Positions 32,692 through 42,244 of a stretch of 64,000 nucleotides of DNA are shown here, in pieces. Source of the stretch: Roseovarius indicus (GTDB lineage Bacteria; Pseudomonadota; Alphaproteobacteria; Rhodobacterales; Rhodobacteraceae); NCBI RefSeq assembly GCF_008728195.1, contig NZ_CP031598.1, positions 1,984,001 to 2,048,000 of the forward strand, given 5' to 3'. Made by a program: the position numbers and the translations under genes. How positions within the stretch are numbered: position 1 is the first letter of the stretch; each line of letters starts with the position of its first letter. Under the pieces are notes generated by a model. It had not been told where the DNA came from. It worked only from the letters and a program-made list of their open reading frames with translations, and searched no databases.

Positions 32692-35261
32692 CGGATCACC
32701 GCCAGGACCGATCGGCATTGCCGAAACCCTCGGGCCCCTATCCGCCGACCGAGGAGATGCTGGCCGAGCCGGTGCCGGAGGAGGTGCGGCAGGCCCAGGC
32801 CGAGCGGCTGCGGAAGGTGTGGGCGACGCCGAAGGGCATCCGTTACTGGACGGCGGTGAACAACAGCGAGGTGGGCAAGTGGTATTGCCTGACCGCGCTG
32901 GTCTTCATGCTGCTGGCGGGGGTCATGGCGCTTCTGATCCGGGCGCAGCTGGCCTTTCCCGAGAGCGAGCTGATCTCGGCGGACCGGTTCAACCAGCTGT
33001 TCACGATGCACGGCTCGGCGATGATGTTTCTGTTCGCTGTGCCGATGTTCGAGGCGATTTCGATTCTGCTTTTGCCGGGGATGCTGGGGGCAAGGGACAT
33101 GCCGTTTCCGCGGCTGTCGGCGTTTGGCTATTGGTGTTTCCTGATCGGCGGGGTGTTCGTGATCGGGTCGATCTTCTTCGATGCGGCGCCGAGGGCGGGG
33201 TGGTTCATGTACCCGCCGCTGGCGACCGAGGACGAGGGACCGGGGAGCGATATCTGGCTGTTAGGCTTGAGTTTCATCGAGGTGGCGTCGATCGCGGCGG
33301 CGGTGGAGCTGATCGTGGGGACGCTGAAATGCCGCCCGCCGGGGATGCGGGTGAATATCATGCCGCTATACGCGTGGTACGTGATGGTGGTGGGGGGCAT
33401 GATCCTGTTCGCCTTTCCGCCGCTTATCGCGGGGGATTTCCTGTTCGAGCTGGAGCGGAGTTTCGACTGGCCCTTCTTCGACCCCGAGCGGGGCGGCGAC
33501 CCGATGCTGTGGCAGCACCTGTTCTGGATCTTCGGGCATCCGGAGGTCTACATCATCTTCCTGCCGTCGATCGCCATTGCCGCGATGATCATCCCGACCG
33601 TCGCGCGGCGGCCGATCGTGGGCTATTCGTGGATCGTGCTGTCGGCGGTGGGCACCGGGTTTCTGAGCTTCGGGCTCTGGGTGCATCACATGTTCACCAC
33701 CGGCTTGCCGTCGATCTCGCTTGGGTTCTTCTCGGCGGCGTCCGAGGCGGTGGTGATCCCGACAGGGGTGCAGATTTTCGCATTCCTTGCGACGCTCATG
33801 GTGGGGCGGGTGAAGATGACGCTGCCGATGCTGTGGATCGCAGGCGCCCTGGCGATCTTCACCATGGGCGGGCTGACGGGCGTGATGCTGGCTCTGGCGC
33901 CGTTCGATTTTCAGGCGCATGACACGTATTTCGTGGTGGCGCACCTGCATTACACGCTGTTCGGGGGCATGGTCTTTCCGGTGATCGCGGGGGTCTATTA
34001 CTTCTTCCCGTTCATCCAGAAGAAGCAGTTGTCCGAGCGGCTGGGGCGCTGGGCGTTCTGGCTGATCTTCTGCGGCTTCAACCTGACCTTCCTGCCGATG
34101 CACCTGACGGGGCTGTGGGGGATGCCGCGGCGGATTTACACCTATCCCACGGGGCTTGGCTGGGACGGGCTGAACCTGATCTCGACGGTGGGGGCGTTCA
34201 TCATTGCCACCGGTTTCGCGGTGTTCGTGTGGGATTTGGTGCGGCCCAAGCGCCGCCAGCCGCAGATCGAGCGGAACCCGTGGGAGGCGGGCACGCTGGA
34301 ATGGACCCATGATGTGCCCGAGGAGGCGTGGGGGATCCGGTCGATCCCGCATGTGACGAGCCGGTATCCGCTGTGGGATCAGCCGGAGATGCAGGCGCGG
34401 ATCGATGCGGGGCGGTATTACCTGCCCGATGCGGTCGAGGGGCGGCGGGAGACGCTGGTGACCTCGGTGATCGATGCCGAGCCCATACAGGTGCAGCGGG
34501 TGACGGGGCCGGCGTGGATTACCCAAGCCGCGGCGGGGTTCACCGGGGGGGCGTTCATCTTTCCGACGTTTCACTGGTATCCGCCGGCGATCGTCTGTGC
34601 AGTGCTGGCGGTGTGCTGCATCATCTACTGGCTCTGGACCTCTACCGCGCGGGTGCCGGAGGCGCCGAGCAAGGATGCGGGGCTGGGGCTGACCCTGCCG
34701 ACCTATGCGTCGGGGCATGCCTCGGTTGGCTGGTGGGCGATGTGGATCACCATGCTGGGGGATGCGACGGCGTTCGCCTCGCTGGTCTTCGGGTTCTTCT
34801 TCTACTGGACCTCGCAGGCGGATTTCCCGCCGGAGGGAGCGATGCATGCCGAGGCGGGGCTGGTGGGGCTGGCTGGGGTCGGTTTGGCGCTGTCATGGGC
34901 GCTGACCCTAGGGGCGCGAGAGTTGAACCGGCGCTGGGCGGTCGGGGCGGCGAGGGCGTGTCTGGCCGTAGCGCCGTTTCTTGCGGCCGGCGGTGTCGCG
35001 GCGTTACTGCTGTCGGTGTGGGAGTTGGCGCCGGAGACGCATGTCTATCCGGCGGTGCTTTGGGCGCTGGCGATCTGGATCACGGTGCATGCCGGGGCCG
35101 GGGTGATCATGCAGCTTTACTGTCTGGCCGGGTCGCTCTTCGGGAAGCTGACGCCGGTTTATGACGCCGATATCTGGAACGTCTCGCTTTACTGGCATTT
35201 CCAGGTGCTGGCGGCGCTGGTGACCTGTGCGGTGATGGGCCTTGCCCCGGGGGTGCTATGA
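32688..35261 (+). CDS. Fused cytochrome c oxidase subunits I and III
   Basis: 857 residues. The subunit I part carries the heme/CuB ligands: TMHGSAMMF, HPEVY (about 284-288, with the Tyr cross-link and proton-channel Glu), WVHHMFTTG and FVVAHLHYTLFGG. The subunit III part, from about residue 605, has the family's ATAFASLVFGFFFYWT and ends in WNVSLYWHF. The D-pathway entry Asp is kept (ARDMPFPR), but the following Asn pair is absent. The K-pathway Lys is replaced: PTGVQIF reads Gln362 where A-family enzymes have Lys. Second gene of a tightly coupled five-gene operon. Confidence 0.93.
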   Translation: MTDHRQDRSALPKPSGPYPPTEEMLAEPVPEEVRQAQAERLRKVWATPKGIRYWTAVNNSEVGKWYCLTALVFMLLAGVMALLIRAQLAFPESELISADRFNQLFTMHGSAMMFLFAVPMFEAISILLLPGMLGARDMPFPRLSAFGYWCFLIGGVFVIGSIFFDAAPRAGWFMYPPLATEDEGPGSDIWLLGLSFIEVASIAAAVELIVGTLKCRPPGMRVNIMPLYAWYVMVVGGMILFAFPPLIAGDFLFELERSFDWPFFDPERGGDPMLWQHLFWIFGHPEVYIIFLPSIAIAAMIIPTVARRPIVGYSWIVLSAVGTGFLSFGLWVHHMFTTGLPSISLGFFSAASEAVVIPTGVQIFAFLATLMVGRVKMTLPMLWIAGALAIFTMGGLTGVMLALAPFDFQAHDTYFVVAHLHYTLFGGMVFPVIAGVYYFFPFIQKKQLSERLGRWAFWLIFCGFNLTFLPMHLTGLWGMPRRIYTYPTGLGWDGLNLISTVGAFIIATGFAVFVWDLVRPKRRQPQIERNPWEAGTLEWTHDVPEEAWGIRSIPHVTSRYPLWDQPEMQARIDAGRYYLPDAVEGRRETLVTSVIDAEPIQVQRVTGPAWITQAAAGFTGGAFIFPTFHWYPPAIVCAVLAVCCIIYWLWTSTARVPEAPSKDAGLGLTLPTYASGHASVGWWAMWITMLGDATAFASLVFGFFFYWTSQADFPPEGAMHAEAGLVGLAGVGLALSWALTLGARELNRRWAVGAARACLAVAPFLAAGGVAALLLSVWELAPETHVYPAVLWALAIWITVHAGAGVIMQLYCLAGSLFGKLTPVYDADIWNVSLYWHFQVLAALVTCAVMGLAPGVL

Positions 35262-35647
35262 GCGAACGGAAGGAGCAGTTGGAGGAATTTGCCGAGGAGC
35301 GGGCGAGCCTGTTGAAGATCACGACGGGGCCGCTGATCTGGGCCATTCATTTCGTGATCTGCTACGGGCTGGTGGCGGTGAACTGTGCGAAGGGTTGGGA
35401 TATCGGCATGGCGCGGACCGGGCTGCTGGTGTTCAGCGTCGGGGCGTTGGTGGCGATCGTCTGGGTGGGCTGGGGTAGCTGGCGGCAGTGGAATCTGCAT
35501 GAAACGGGGGATTACTTCAACAGCTGGGGGCGGGCCGAGGACCGGCACCATTTCCTGGGGCATGCGGCGTTTCTGCTGGCGATCATTTCGTTTCTCGGCG
35601 TGGTGTTCGTGTCGTTGCCGCTGGTGATGCTGGGGGGGTGCTCATGA
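35258..35647 (+). CDS. Small membrane protein of the oxidase operon
   Basis: 129 residues with a charged N-terminus and three predicted membrane helices (TGPLIWAIHFVICYGLV, TGLLVFSVGALVAIVWVGW, AAFLLAIISFLGVVFVSLP). Conserved-looking polar residues sit between helices 2 and 3 (NLHETGDYFNSWG). Overlaps both neighbours by ATGA. No family name recognised; position suggests an oxidase accessory or subunit IV-like protein. Confidence 0.85.
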   Translation: MSERKEQLEEFAEERASLLKITTGPLIWAIHFVICYGLVAVNCAKGWDIGMARTGLLVFSVGALVAIVWVGWGSWRQWNLHETGDYFNSWGRAEDRHHFLGHAAFLLAIISFLGVVFVSLPLVMLGGCS

Positions 35648-36216
35648 CCGCGCGGTTCTTGGTACCCGGGTTGGTTTTGCTGGCGGCGGTGTGGGTGTTG
35701 CCGCTTGAGGCGGGGATGCCGGTTTTCGCGGCGCATATGCTGCGGCACATGGTGCTGGTGGCGGTGGCGGCACCGCTGGTCGTGCTGGGGCTGCCTAGGC
35801 TGACGGAGCGGCTGGCGGTGCCGCCGCTGGCGGCGGCCGCGGCGGAGTTCGTGGTGGTCTGGGCGTGGCACCTGCCGGTGGCGCACGGGCTGGGGCGGAC
35901 GGTAGCGCTGGGCTTCGTGGCGGAGCAGGCGAGCTTCCTGATCGTCGGGTTGCTGGTCTGGGCCGGGTGCTTGCGGCGGGACAGGCCGCTCGCCGGGGCC
36001 GGGGGGCTTTTGCTGACCTCTATGCACATGACGCTTCTGGGAGCGCTGATCGTGCTGGCGCCGCGGGATCTTTATGCCGAGATCTGCGGGACCGCGCCGG
36101 ATCTTTCGGGCCAGCAGGTCGGCGGGATGCTGATGCTGGGGATCGGGACGCCGGTCTACCTGATCGCGGGGCTGATGCTGACTGGGATGTCGTTGAGAGA
36201 GCGGGGGGCGGCATGA
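35644..36216 (+). CDS. CtaG-like (caa3-type) cytochrome oxidase assembly membrane protein
   Basis: 190 residues, about six membrane helices. His-rich motifs near helix ends match the caa3_CtaG family: AAHMLRHMVLVAVAAP, VVWAWHLP and TSMHMTLLGALIV. The family is implicated in oxidase biogenesis. Coupled by ATGA to the genes on both sides. Confidence 0.85.
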   Translation: MTARFLVPGLVLLAAVWVLPLEAGMPVFAAHMLRHMVLVAVAAPLVVLGLPRLTERLAVPPLAAAAAEFVVVWAWHLPVAHGLGRTVALGFVAEQASFLIVGLLVWAGCLRRDRPLAGAGGLLLTSMHMTLLGALIVLAPRDLYAEICGTAPDLSGQQVGGMLMLGIGTPVYLIAGLMLTGMSLRERGAA

Positions 36217-37205
36217 GGGCGGTGTTGCTGACGCTGGCCGCGCTGGCGGCGCTGGGCCTGACCGGGGCGGTGGCCGTGGTGTGGTTTGGGCTTTACAACG
36301 TGTCGGCCGTGACCGGGCACCTGCCGGGGGTGAGCTGGGTGTTGCATACGACGTTTCGGAACTCGGTCTGGCTGCGGGCGCCGTCGGAGGAGACGGTGCC
36401 GGAGCTGGACGATAAGGACCTGATCGCGCTGGGGGCGGGGCATTACGCGACGGCCTGCGTGCCGTGCCACGGCATGCCCGGAGAGCCGGCGAGCGCGACG
36501 ATGCAGGCGATGGTGCCGGCGCCGCCGCATATCGACGAGGCGGTGGCGCATTGGGAGCCGAACGAGCTGTTCTGGATCGTCGAGAACGGGGTGAAGATGA
36601 CCGGGATGCCGGCCTGGCCCGTGGGTGGCCGGGATGATGAGGTTTGGGCGGTGGTGGCCTACCTCGTGTCGGTGCAGGAGGAGGCGGCGCCGGAGCTGGC
36701 GGGGGAGGATGAGCCGGAGGAGTATTGTGCGAGTTGTCACGGGCGTGTCGGCGGGCAGGTGCCACGGCTCGATATTCTGCAGGCGGAGTACCTGGAAGAG
36801 CAGTTGCAGGCCTACCTTTCGGGCAAGCGGCCGAGCGGGATCATGGCGCAGGCGGTGACCTCGGTGCCCGAGGCGCGGCTGGCGGAACTGGCGCGGCATT
36901 TCGCGGAGACGGCGGACGAGGCGGGTGACGAGGATGTGGCCGACGCGGAACTGGCGTCGAAGGGCGAGGCGCTGGCGAGAGAGGGGACGCGGGACGTGCC
37001 GACCTGTCTGGCGTGCCACGGCGAGCGGGAGGACGGACAGCGGAAAGGGCCGGTGCTGGATGGGCAGCGGCGGGGGTTCATGGAGGTGCAGTTGACGCTG
37101 TGGCGGGACGGAGTTCTGGAGCATGACCCGCTGATGCGGGCCGCGACGCGGGATCTGAGCGATGCGGAGATCGCGGCGCTGGCCGCCTATTTCGCGGGCC
37201 GGTGA
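36213..37205 (+). CDS. Membrane-anchored triheme cytochrome c
   Basis: 330 residues with an N-terminal membrane anchor (about 3-25) and three heme-attachment motifs, CVPCH, CASCH and CLACH. They are spaced about 85-90 residues apart, giving three cytochrome c folds in one chain. Met ligands are available (MTGMPAWP, MAQAVTS, MRAATRD). It closes the oxidase operon and is the likely electron donor to CoxB. Three-domain cytochromes in this position are less usual than mono- or diheme ones. Confidence 0.9.
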   Translation: MRAVLLTLAALAALGLTGAVAVVWFGLYNVSAVTGHLPGVSWVLHTTFRNSVWLRAPSEETVPELDDKDLIALGAGHYATACVPCHGMPGEPASATMQAMVPAPPHIDEAVAHWEPNELFWIVENGVKMTGMPAWPVGGRDDEVWAVVAYLVSVQEEAAPELAGEDEPEEYCASCHGRVGGQVPRLDILQAEYLEEQLQAYLSGKRPSGIMAQAVTSVPEARLAELARHFAETADEAGDEDVADAELASKGEALAREGTRDVPTCLACHGEREDGQRKGPVLDGQRRGFMEVQLTLWRDGVLEHDPLMRAATRDLSDAEIAALAAYFAGR

Positions 37206-37214
37206 GACCCCGCG

Positions 37215-37308
37215 GCGCGGAAACTTTCAAAGGAGATGTGCGTTTTGCCGATGTGGCCTGTCGCCGGGGCAGCCCGGCTCAGGCCGATGGACTGCGCGGA
37301 AACTGTCA
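37215..37308 (+). repeat. Pair of 15-bp near-identical direct repeats before ligD
   Basis: GCGCGGAAACTTTCA at 37215-37229 and GCGCGGAAACTGTCA at 37294-37308 differ at one base and start 79 bases apart in the leader between the oxidase operon and ligD. They could be operator half-sites or a local duplication. Confidence 0.5.
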
Positions 37309-37319
37309 GGACAAATGCC

Positions 37320-39746
37320 ATGAACAAGCTCGACCGCTATAACGACAAACGTGATTTCGACACCACCCCGGAGCCGCGGGGCGAGGCGGCCCTGGCCGGC
37401 GGATCGCAGGCGTCGTTCGTCGTGCAGAAGCATGATGCGAGCAGCTTGCATTTCGATTTCCGGCTGGAATGGGACGGGGTCCTTTTGTCGTGGGCCGTGA
37501 CAAAGGGGCCGTCGGATGACCCGTCGGAAAAGCGGCTGGCGGTCAGGACGGAGGATCATCCTGTCGCCTATGGCAGCTTCGAAGGGACGATTCCGGAAGA
37601 CGAGTATGGCGGCGGCACCGTGATGCTGTGGGACAGCGGAGCGTGGGAGCCGCTGCATGATGTGGCGAAGGGCCTGAAGGAAGGGAAGCTGCATTTCCGG
37701 CTGCATGGTGCGCGGATGGAAGGCGGCTGGGTGCTGGTGAAGATGGGCGGCGGCAAGGGGGATCGCGACAACTGGCTGCTGATCAAGGAGCGGGACGATT
37801 TCGCCGGGCGGAGTGCCGATGCGCTGGTCAACAAGTATAAGCGAAGCGTGACGACCGGCCGGACGATGCGGGAGATTGCGGCCGACACGCCGGCTTTCGA
37901 GGCGGTGACGCACAAGAAGGCGCTGCCGCGGTTCCGGAAAGTGGAGCTGGCGACGCTGAAGGATGAACCGCCCGAGGGCGAGGGGTGGCAGCACGAGGTG
38001 AAGTTCGACGGGTATCGCTGCCTGATGGCCGTGGGCAAGGGCGGCGTGCGGCTTTACACGCGCAACGGCAAGGACTGGTCCGACCGGTTCGGGGCGCTGT
38101 GCGGGCCGGCGGATGCGCTGCCATGTGATGCCGCGCTGATCGATGGCGAGGTGGTGGCCGAGCGGGGCGGGTTTTCGGAGTTGCAGGCGGCTTTGAAGGC
38201 GGGTGATCCGCTGGTGTTACACGCGTTCGATTGCCTGCACCTGGATGGAGACGACCTGACCGGAAAGCATTTGTCGGAGCGGCGTGAAGCGTTGGAGGGC
38301 CTGTTCGGGGATCTGCCGCCGCGCGGGCCGCTTCGGCTGAGCCCGGTGCTGGAGGGCGACGGCGCCGAGGCGCTGGCGGCGATGTGCAAAGCCGGCGGCG
38401 AGGGGATCGTGTCGAAGAAGATCGACGCGCCCTACAGCGGCAAGCGCAGCAAGGCCTGGATCAAGGCGAAATGCATTCAGGAGGCGGAGTTCGTGGTGGG
38501 CGGCTGGTCGCCCTCGGACAAGAAGGGGCGGGCGTTTTCCTCGCTCTTGCTGGGGAGCTACGAGGACGAGGGGTTCGTCTATCGTGGCCGCGTCGGCACC
38601 GGCTTCGATGACGAGGATTTCGAGGCCCTGGCGAAGGAGCTGAAGCGGCTGGGCCGGAAGACGGCGCCGTTCGAGGGCGATTTGCCGTCGGAGACGAAGG
38701 GTTCCCAGTGGGTGACGCCCGAGCTTGTGGCGCAGGTGGAGTATACCGAGTTCACCAGCGAAGGACGGATCAGGCATGGCGCCTACAAGGGGCTGCGCGA
38801 GGACAAGGAGGCGGAGAACGTGAGTGCGAAGGCGGAAGCGGAAACCGACAGTGGCGACGAGGAGATCGGCGGTGTGCGGGTGTCGAGCACGGGGCGCGTC
38901 ATGTTCCCCGATGCGGGGCTGACCAAGGGCGACGTGGCGCGGCATTATGCGCGGGTGGCCGAGCGGATGCTCGAACATGTCGAGGACAGGCCGCTGTCGC
39001 TGTTGCGCTGTCCGGACGGGATCGAGGAAGAGTGCTTTTTCCAGAAACATGCGGGGAAAGGCTTTCCTGAGGACATCAGGACCGTGCCGATCAAGGAGAA
39101 GGACGGGGACACGGCAGATTACATGTATGTCACCACGCCCGCCGGCCTGATCGGGGCGGCGCAGATGGGGGCGGTAGAGTATCATGTCTGGGGGGCGCGG
39201 CGGGACAAGCTGGAACGGCCCGACCGGATGGTGTTCGACCTCGACCCCGACGAGGGTTTGGGCTTTGACGCGGTGAAACGGGCGGCTGTCGAGGTGCGCG
39301 AGGGGCTGGAGGCCTGCGGACTTCAGTCGGTGCCGATGGTGACCGGTGGCAAGGGTGTGCATGTGATCGTGCCGCTGAGGCGGATCGCCGAGTGGGATCG
39401 GGTGAAGGACTTCGCCAAGGGGTTCGCGCAGGCCTTGGCCGAGAAAGAGCCCAAGCGCTACACCGCGACGATGTCGAAGGAGAAGCGCAAGGGCAAGCTG
39501 TTCATCGACTGGCTCCGCAACGAGCGGGGGGCGACGGCGATTGCGCCCTATTCGCTGCGGGCGCGGCCCGGGGCGGCGGTGGCTGTGCCGGTGAGCTGGG
39601 ATGAGTTGGAGGAGCTGGACCGACCCGACGGGTTTCATATGGGTGACATGGAGGACCGCTTGTCGCGGACGTGCCCGCTGGGCGAGGTCGATGCGCAGGG
39701 GCTTGGCAAGGGCGCGATGGAGGCGCTTGAGGACTGGGCCGGATAG
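37320..39746 (+). CDS. ligD: DNA ligase D (phosphoesterase-ligase-polymerase)
   Basis: Non-homologous end-joining enzyme, 808 residues, in the order 3'-phosphoesterase (about 1-165, HDASSLHFDFRLE), ATP-dependent ligase (about 210-500, adenylated Lys228 in EVKFDGYR, DGEVV, EGIVSKK), and primase-polymerase (about 525-808, catalytic Asp pair in VFDLDPDEG). The ATG at 37320 follows AGGA and gives the family N-terminus KLDRYNDKRDF. In-frame upstream codons from 37236 with an AAAGGAG nearby are an alternative. No Ku gene, the usual partner, is found within this window. Confidence 0.95.
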   Translation: MNKLDRYNDKRDFDTTPEPRGEAALAGGSQASFVVQKHDASSLHFDFRLEWDGVLLSWAVTKGPSDDPSEKRLAVRTEDHPVAYGSFEGTIPEDEYGGGTVMLWDSGAWEPLHDVAKGLKEGKLHFRLHGARMEGGWVLVKMGGGKGDRDNWLLIKERDDFAGRSADALVNKYKRSVTTGRTMREIAADTPAFEAVTHKKALPRFRKVELATLKDEPPEGEGWQHEVKFDGYRCLMAVGKGGVRLYTRNGKDWSDRFGALCGPADALPCDAALIDGEVVAERGGFSELQAALKAGDPLVLHAFDCLHLDGDDLTGKHLSERREALEGLFGDLPPRGPLRLSPVLEGDGAEALAAMCKAGGEGIVSKKIDAPYSGKRSKAWIKAKCIQEAEFVVGGWSPSDKKGRAFSSLLLGSYEDEGFVYRGRVGTGFDDEDFEALAKELKRLGRKTAPFEGDLPSETKGSQWVTPELVAQVEYTEFTSEGRIRHGAYKGLREDKEAENVSAKAEAETDSGDEEIGGVRVSSTGRVMFPDAGLTKGDVARHYARVAERMLEHVEDRPLSLLRCPDGIEEECFFQKHAGKGFPEDIRTVPIKEKDGDTADYMYVTTPAGLIGAAQMGAVEYHVWGARRDKLERPDRMVFDLDPDEGLGFDAVKRAAVEVREGLEACGLQSVPMVTGGKGVHVIVPLRRIAEWDRVKDFAKGFAQALAEKEPKRYTATMSKEKRKGKLFIDWLRNERGATAIAPYSLRARPGAAVAVPVSWDELEELDRPDGFHMGDMEDRLSRTCPLGEVDAQGLGKGAMEALEDWAG

Positions 39747-39752
39747 GCGCGG

Positions 39753-40334
39753 TCAGATCCAGTAGTAGAGCGTGACCGGGATGACGGAGAGCAGCGCCAG
39801 CGACGCCAGCGCAAGCACGCCGTCGCGGGTGAGCAGGCTGGCGGCGAAAAGCGCGATGACGCCCGAGGCGATGGAGCCCGAGGTGGGCACGATTTCCATG
39901 AACGGCATGAAAAGCGTGAGCGCCATGACGAGGATCAGCGGCACCCAGATCCAGGGCCGGTGAAAGAACCACGTGAAGCGCGGCTTCAGGAAGCGCTCGA
40001 TGAAATGCACCGGCTTGCGCAGCCAGGCGATGCCCTTGCAGAGCTTTTCGGTGGAAAGCTTGCGCCGCGTGATGAAGCGGGGCAGCCAGAGGTCGTCGCG
40101 CCCGAGCATCATTTGGGCGACGAGGATGAAGACCAGCAGGGCGACGATGGCCGTGACGCCGGGGATCGCGCTGGCGGGCGAGGTGGAGATCAGCGAGAAG
40201 ACCAGCATGAGCGAGGCAAACGACGACCGGCCGAGGGCCTCGATCACGTCTTCGACCTCGATCGACTTGCCGTCGACCGTGTTTTCAAGCTCGTCGAGCA
40301 CGTCGCTCAACGCGTGGGTACGGCGCTTGCTCAC
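39753..40334 (-). CDS. ExoD-family membrane protein
   Basis: 193 residues. A short cytosolic N-terminus precedes the ExoD domain (LLVFILVAQMMLGRDDLWLP), with about four to five hydrophobic segments and a Pro/aromatic-rich RPWIWVPLIL. ExoD proteins are linked to exopolysaccharide synthesis and alkaline tolerance, mechanism unknown. No ATG is available; GTG at 40334, preceded by GAGGGAAG, is the chosen start. Convergent with ligD, 6 bases apart. Confidence 0.82.
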   Translation of the reverse strand: MSKRRTHALSDVLDELENTVDGKSIEVEDVIEALGRSSFASLMLVFSLISTSPASAIPGVTAIVALLVFILVAQMMLGRDDLWLPRFITRRKLSTEKLCKGIAWLRKPVHFIERFLKPRFTWFFHRPWIWVPLILVMALTLFMPFMEIVPTSGSIASGVIALFAASLLTRDGVLALASLALLSVIPVTLYYWI

Positions 40335-40417
40335 CTTCTTTGTCTTCCCTCGGTTGTATAGTGGCCTGCCGGAAAGATAACGAACACGGGTCTGCAAAGT
40401 TCCGGCGTTGCGGCAGC

Positions 40418-42244
40418 TCAGGTGTTGTCGGGTGCGGTGGCCTTCAAGGCGCCTGCAAGCGCCCAGGATTCGAGCCGTTCCTTGAGGGAGGCCGGGGTGT
40501 CGAGGCCCATGCGGGCCATTTCCTCGGGCGGCTTGGGTGCGGTCATGCCCGAAAGAACGAGACGGGCCATGGCGCGGGTGTTGCCTTGAGTTTCCGAGAG
40601 GCGGCCGAGGGCCGGCAGGATGCGGCGTTCGACCGCGTCGAAATCGGTGCCGAAGGGGAAATCGGGCAGGTCGTGGGGGGCGAGCCACTGGGCGAGGGCC
40701 TCGGGGGTGTTGGCGCGCCAGGCGGGGTCGATGGCGAAATCCTTCGCGACCTTGCCGGCGGACTTGGCCTTGTCCAGCAGGTCGTCCTGAAAGCGGCTGT
40801 CGGTGATGGCGAGCATGCGGGCGATGGCATCCTCGTCGCGCTGGCCGCGCAGGTCGGCGATGCCATACTCGGTGACGATGATGTCGCGATAGGCGCGAGG
40901 GACGCTTTCGTGCGGCTGTTCCCAGACGATGTTGGAAACGGTCTCGCCCTTCTTGGTGCGGGTCGAGGGCAGGGTGATCAGCGCGCGGCCGCCGTCGAGG
41001 GCGAAGGCCTGTTCGATGAAGTTGAACTGGCCGCCGATGCCGCTGACCTCCTGTGCGCCGGTGGTGATGTCACTGACCAGACCGCCGAGAAGGGTGGCTT
41101 TCATGGCGGAGTTGACGAAGCGGGCATCGGTGCGGGCGGCGCGCTTGGCGGGCTCGTCGCCGTAGAGCTGGTTGGTGTAGGAGACGGGCATCATGTGGAT
41201 TTTCGCGCGCTGTTCGGGGGGAAGGTCGCGCAGGCGGTCGTAGAAATCGCGGCAGTCGACGAAGAAGCCGGCGTGGATGGCGGCGCCGTCGACCTCGCGC
41301 TTGATGATACCGCGTTCGAATAACTGGAGCAGCCCGTCGACCAGCATTTCGGTGACGGCATAGAGGCCGGTGTCGAAGGGGCCTTGCTCGTCGAAGGCGT
41401 CGGGGGCGAAGGGGGAGGTTTCGGTGATTTTCGAAAGCTGGCCCGACTGGCGCAGGATGAGCGCATGGGCCACTGCGTCGCCAATGGCGCCGATGCCGAT
41501 CTGCAGGGTGCCGCCGTCGGGGATGGTGCGGGCGACGTGGAGGCCGATGGCGTGTTCCGGGCGGCCGACGGGGCGTTTGACGACGGAGAAGAGGTCGAAA
41601 TCTGCGGGAGAGTCGCAGTGGAGTTGCACCTCGTCGCGGGGCAGGCGCGCTTCGGGGCCGTCCATGGCGGGCAGCTTGTCGGTGATCTCGCCCACGATCA
41701 GGAAATCCTGCCGCCCTTCGCGGCGGGCGCGGAGGAGATCGGAGGAGATGTCGGTGTTGCAGGACAGGCTGTAATTGGCGTTGTCGAGGGGGGCCAGCAG
41801 TTGCATCAGAACGTTGGGCCGCCAGTTGGCCAGAACGTCATAGGCGTGGGTGTAATTCGCGGGGATGTAATGACGCTGGGCGTCGCGAACGCCGATCCAG
41901 CGGCCGGCCTGCATGAAGAACTCGGACACCTCGATATTGTCGGGCAGCGTGCCGTCGCGCAGCATGTCGGCATAGGCGAGCGGCGGGTAGCGGCCGAAAA
42001 GGCGGTCGGCGGCGGGTTCGAGGAAGCGCTGTGCCATGCCCTCGGACATGTCGGGGCGTTCCAGCGTCAGGGCGGTCAGGATCGACAGGCGCGCGTCGGA
42101 GCGGTCGGCCACTGCGCGGGTCAGCGCGTTGACCAAGGTAACCGGTTTGCCCAGGCCGAGGGGCAGGGCAAGCCGGATATCGCCGCCGGTGCGCTCGATG
42201 ATCTCGTGCGCGATGGCGTCGGCAGATCGGTCTGCGTCAGACAA
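40418..42244 (-). CDS. Acetyl-CoA hydrolase/CoA-transferase family protein
   Basis: About 608 residues, longer than the 500-residue acetate CoA-transferases. The N-terminal half follows the fold with NIEVSEFFMQAG; the C-terminal half has GIGAIGDAVAHAL, GGQFNFIEQAFAL and the TEYGIADLRGQ block that ends these enzymes. It would exchange or hydrolyse acyl-CoA made by the fad operon. Starts at a TTG at 42244 overlapping the fadJ stop, with GGGG before it; no better start fits. Last gene of the operon. Confidence 0.85.
   Translation of the reverse strand: MSDADRSADAIAHEIIERTGGDIRLALPLGLGKPVTLVNALTRAVADRSDARLSILTALTLERPDMSEGMAQRFLEPAADRLFGRYPPLAYADMLRDGTLPDNIEVSEFFMQAGRWIGVRDAQRHYIPANYTHAYDVLANWRPNVLMQLLAPLDNANYSLSCNTDISSDLLRARREGRQDFLIVGEITDKLPAMDGPEARLPRDEVQLHCDSPADFDLFSVVKRPVGRPEHAIGLHVARTIPDGGTLQIGIGAIGDAVAHALILRQSGQLSKITETSPFAPDAFDEQGPFDTGLYAVTEMLVDGLLQLFERGIIKREVDGAAIHAGFFVDCRDFYDRLRDLPPEQRAKIHMMPVSYTNQLYGDEPAKRAARTDARFVNSAMKATLLGGLVSDITTGAQEVSGIGGQFNFIEQAFALDGGRALITLPSTRTKKGETVSNIVWEQPHESVPRAYRDIIVTEYGIADLRGQRDEDAIARMLAITDSRFQDDLLDKAKSAGKVAKDFAIDPAWRANTPEALAQWLAPHDLPDFPFGTDFDAVERRILPALGRLSETQGNTRAMARLVLSGMTAPKPPEEMARMGLDTPASLKERLESWALAGALKATAPDNT

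Noticed and set aside
33366..34847. Long minus-strand open frame (493 codons) opposite the oxidase gene
   Set aside because: Arg/Pro/His-rich composition and lack of any motif show it is an antisense shadow of a high-GC coding strand with clear oxidase signatures.
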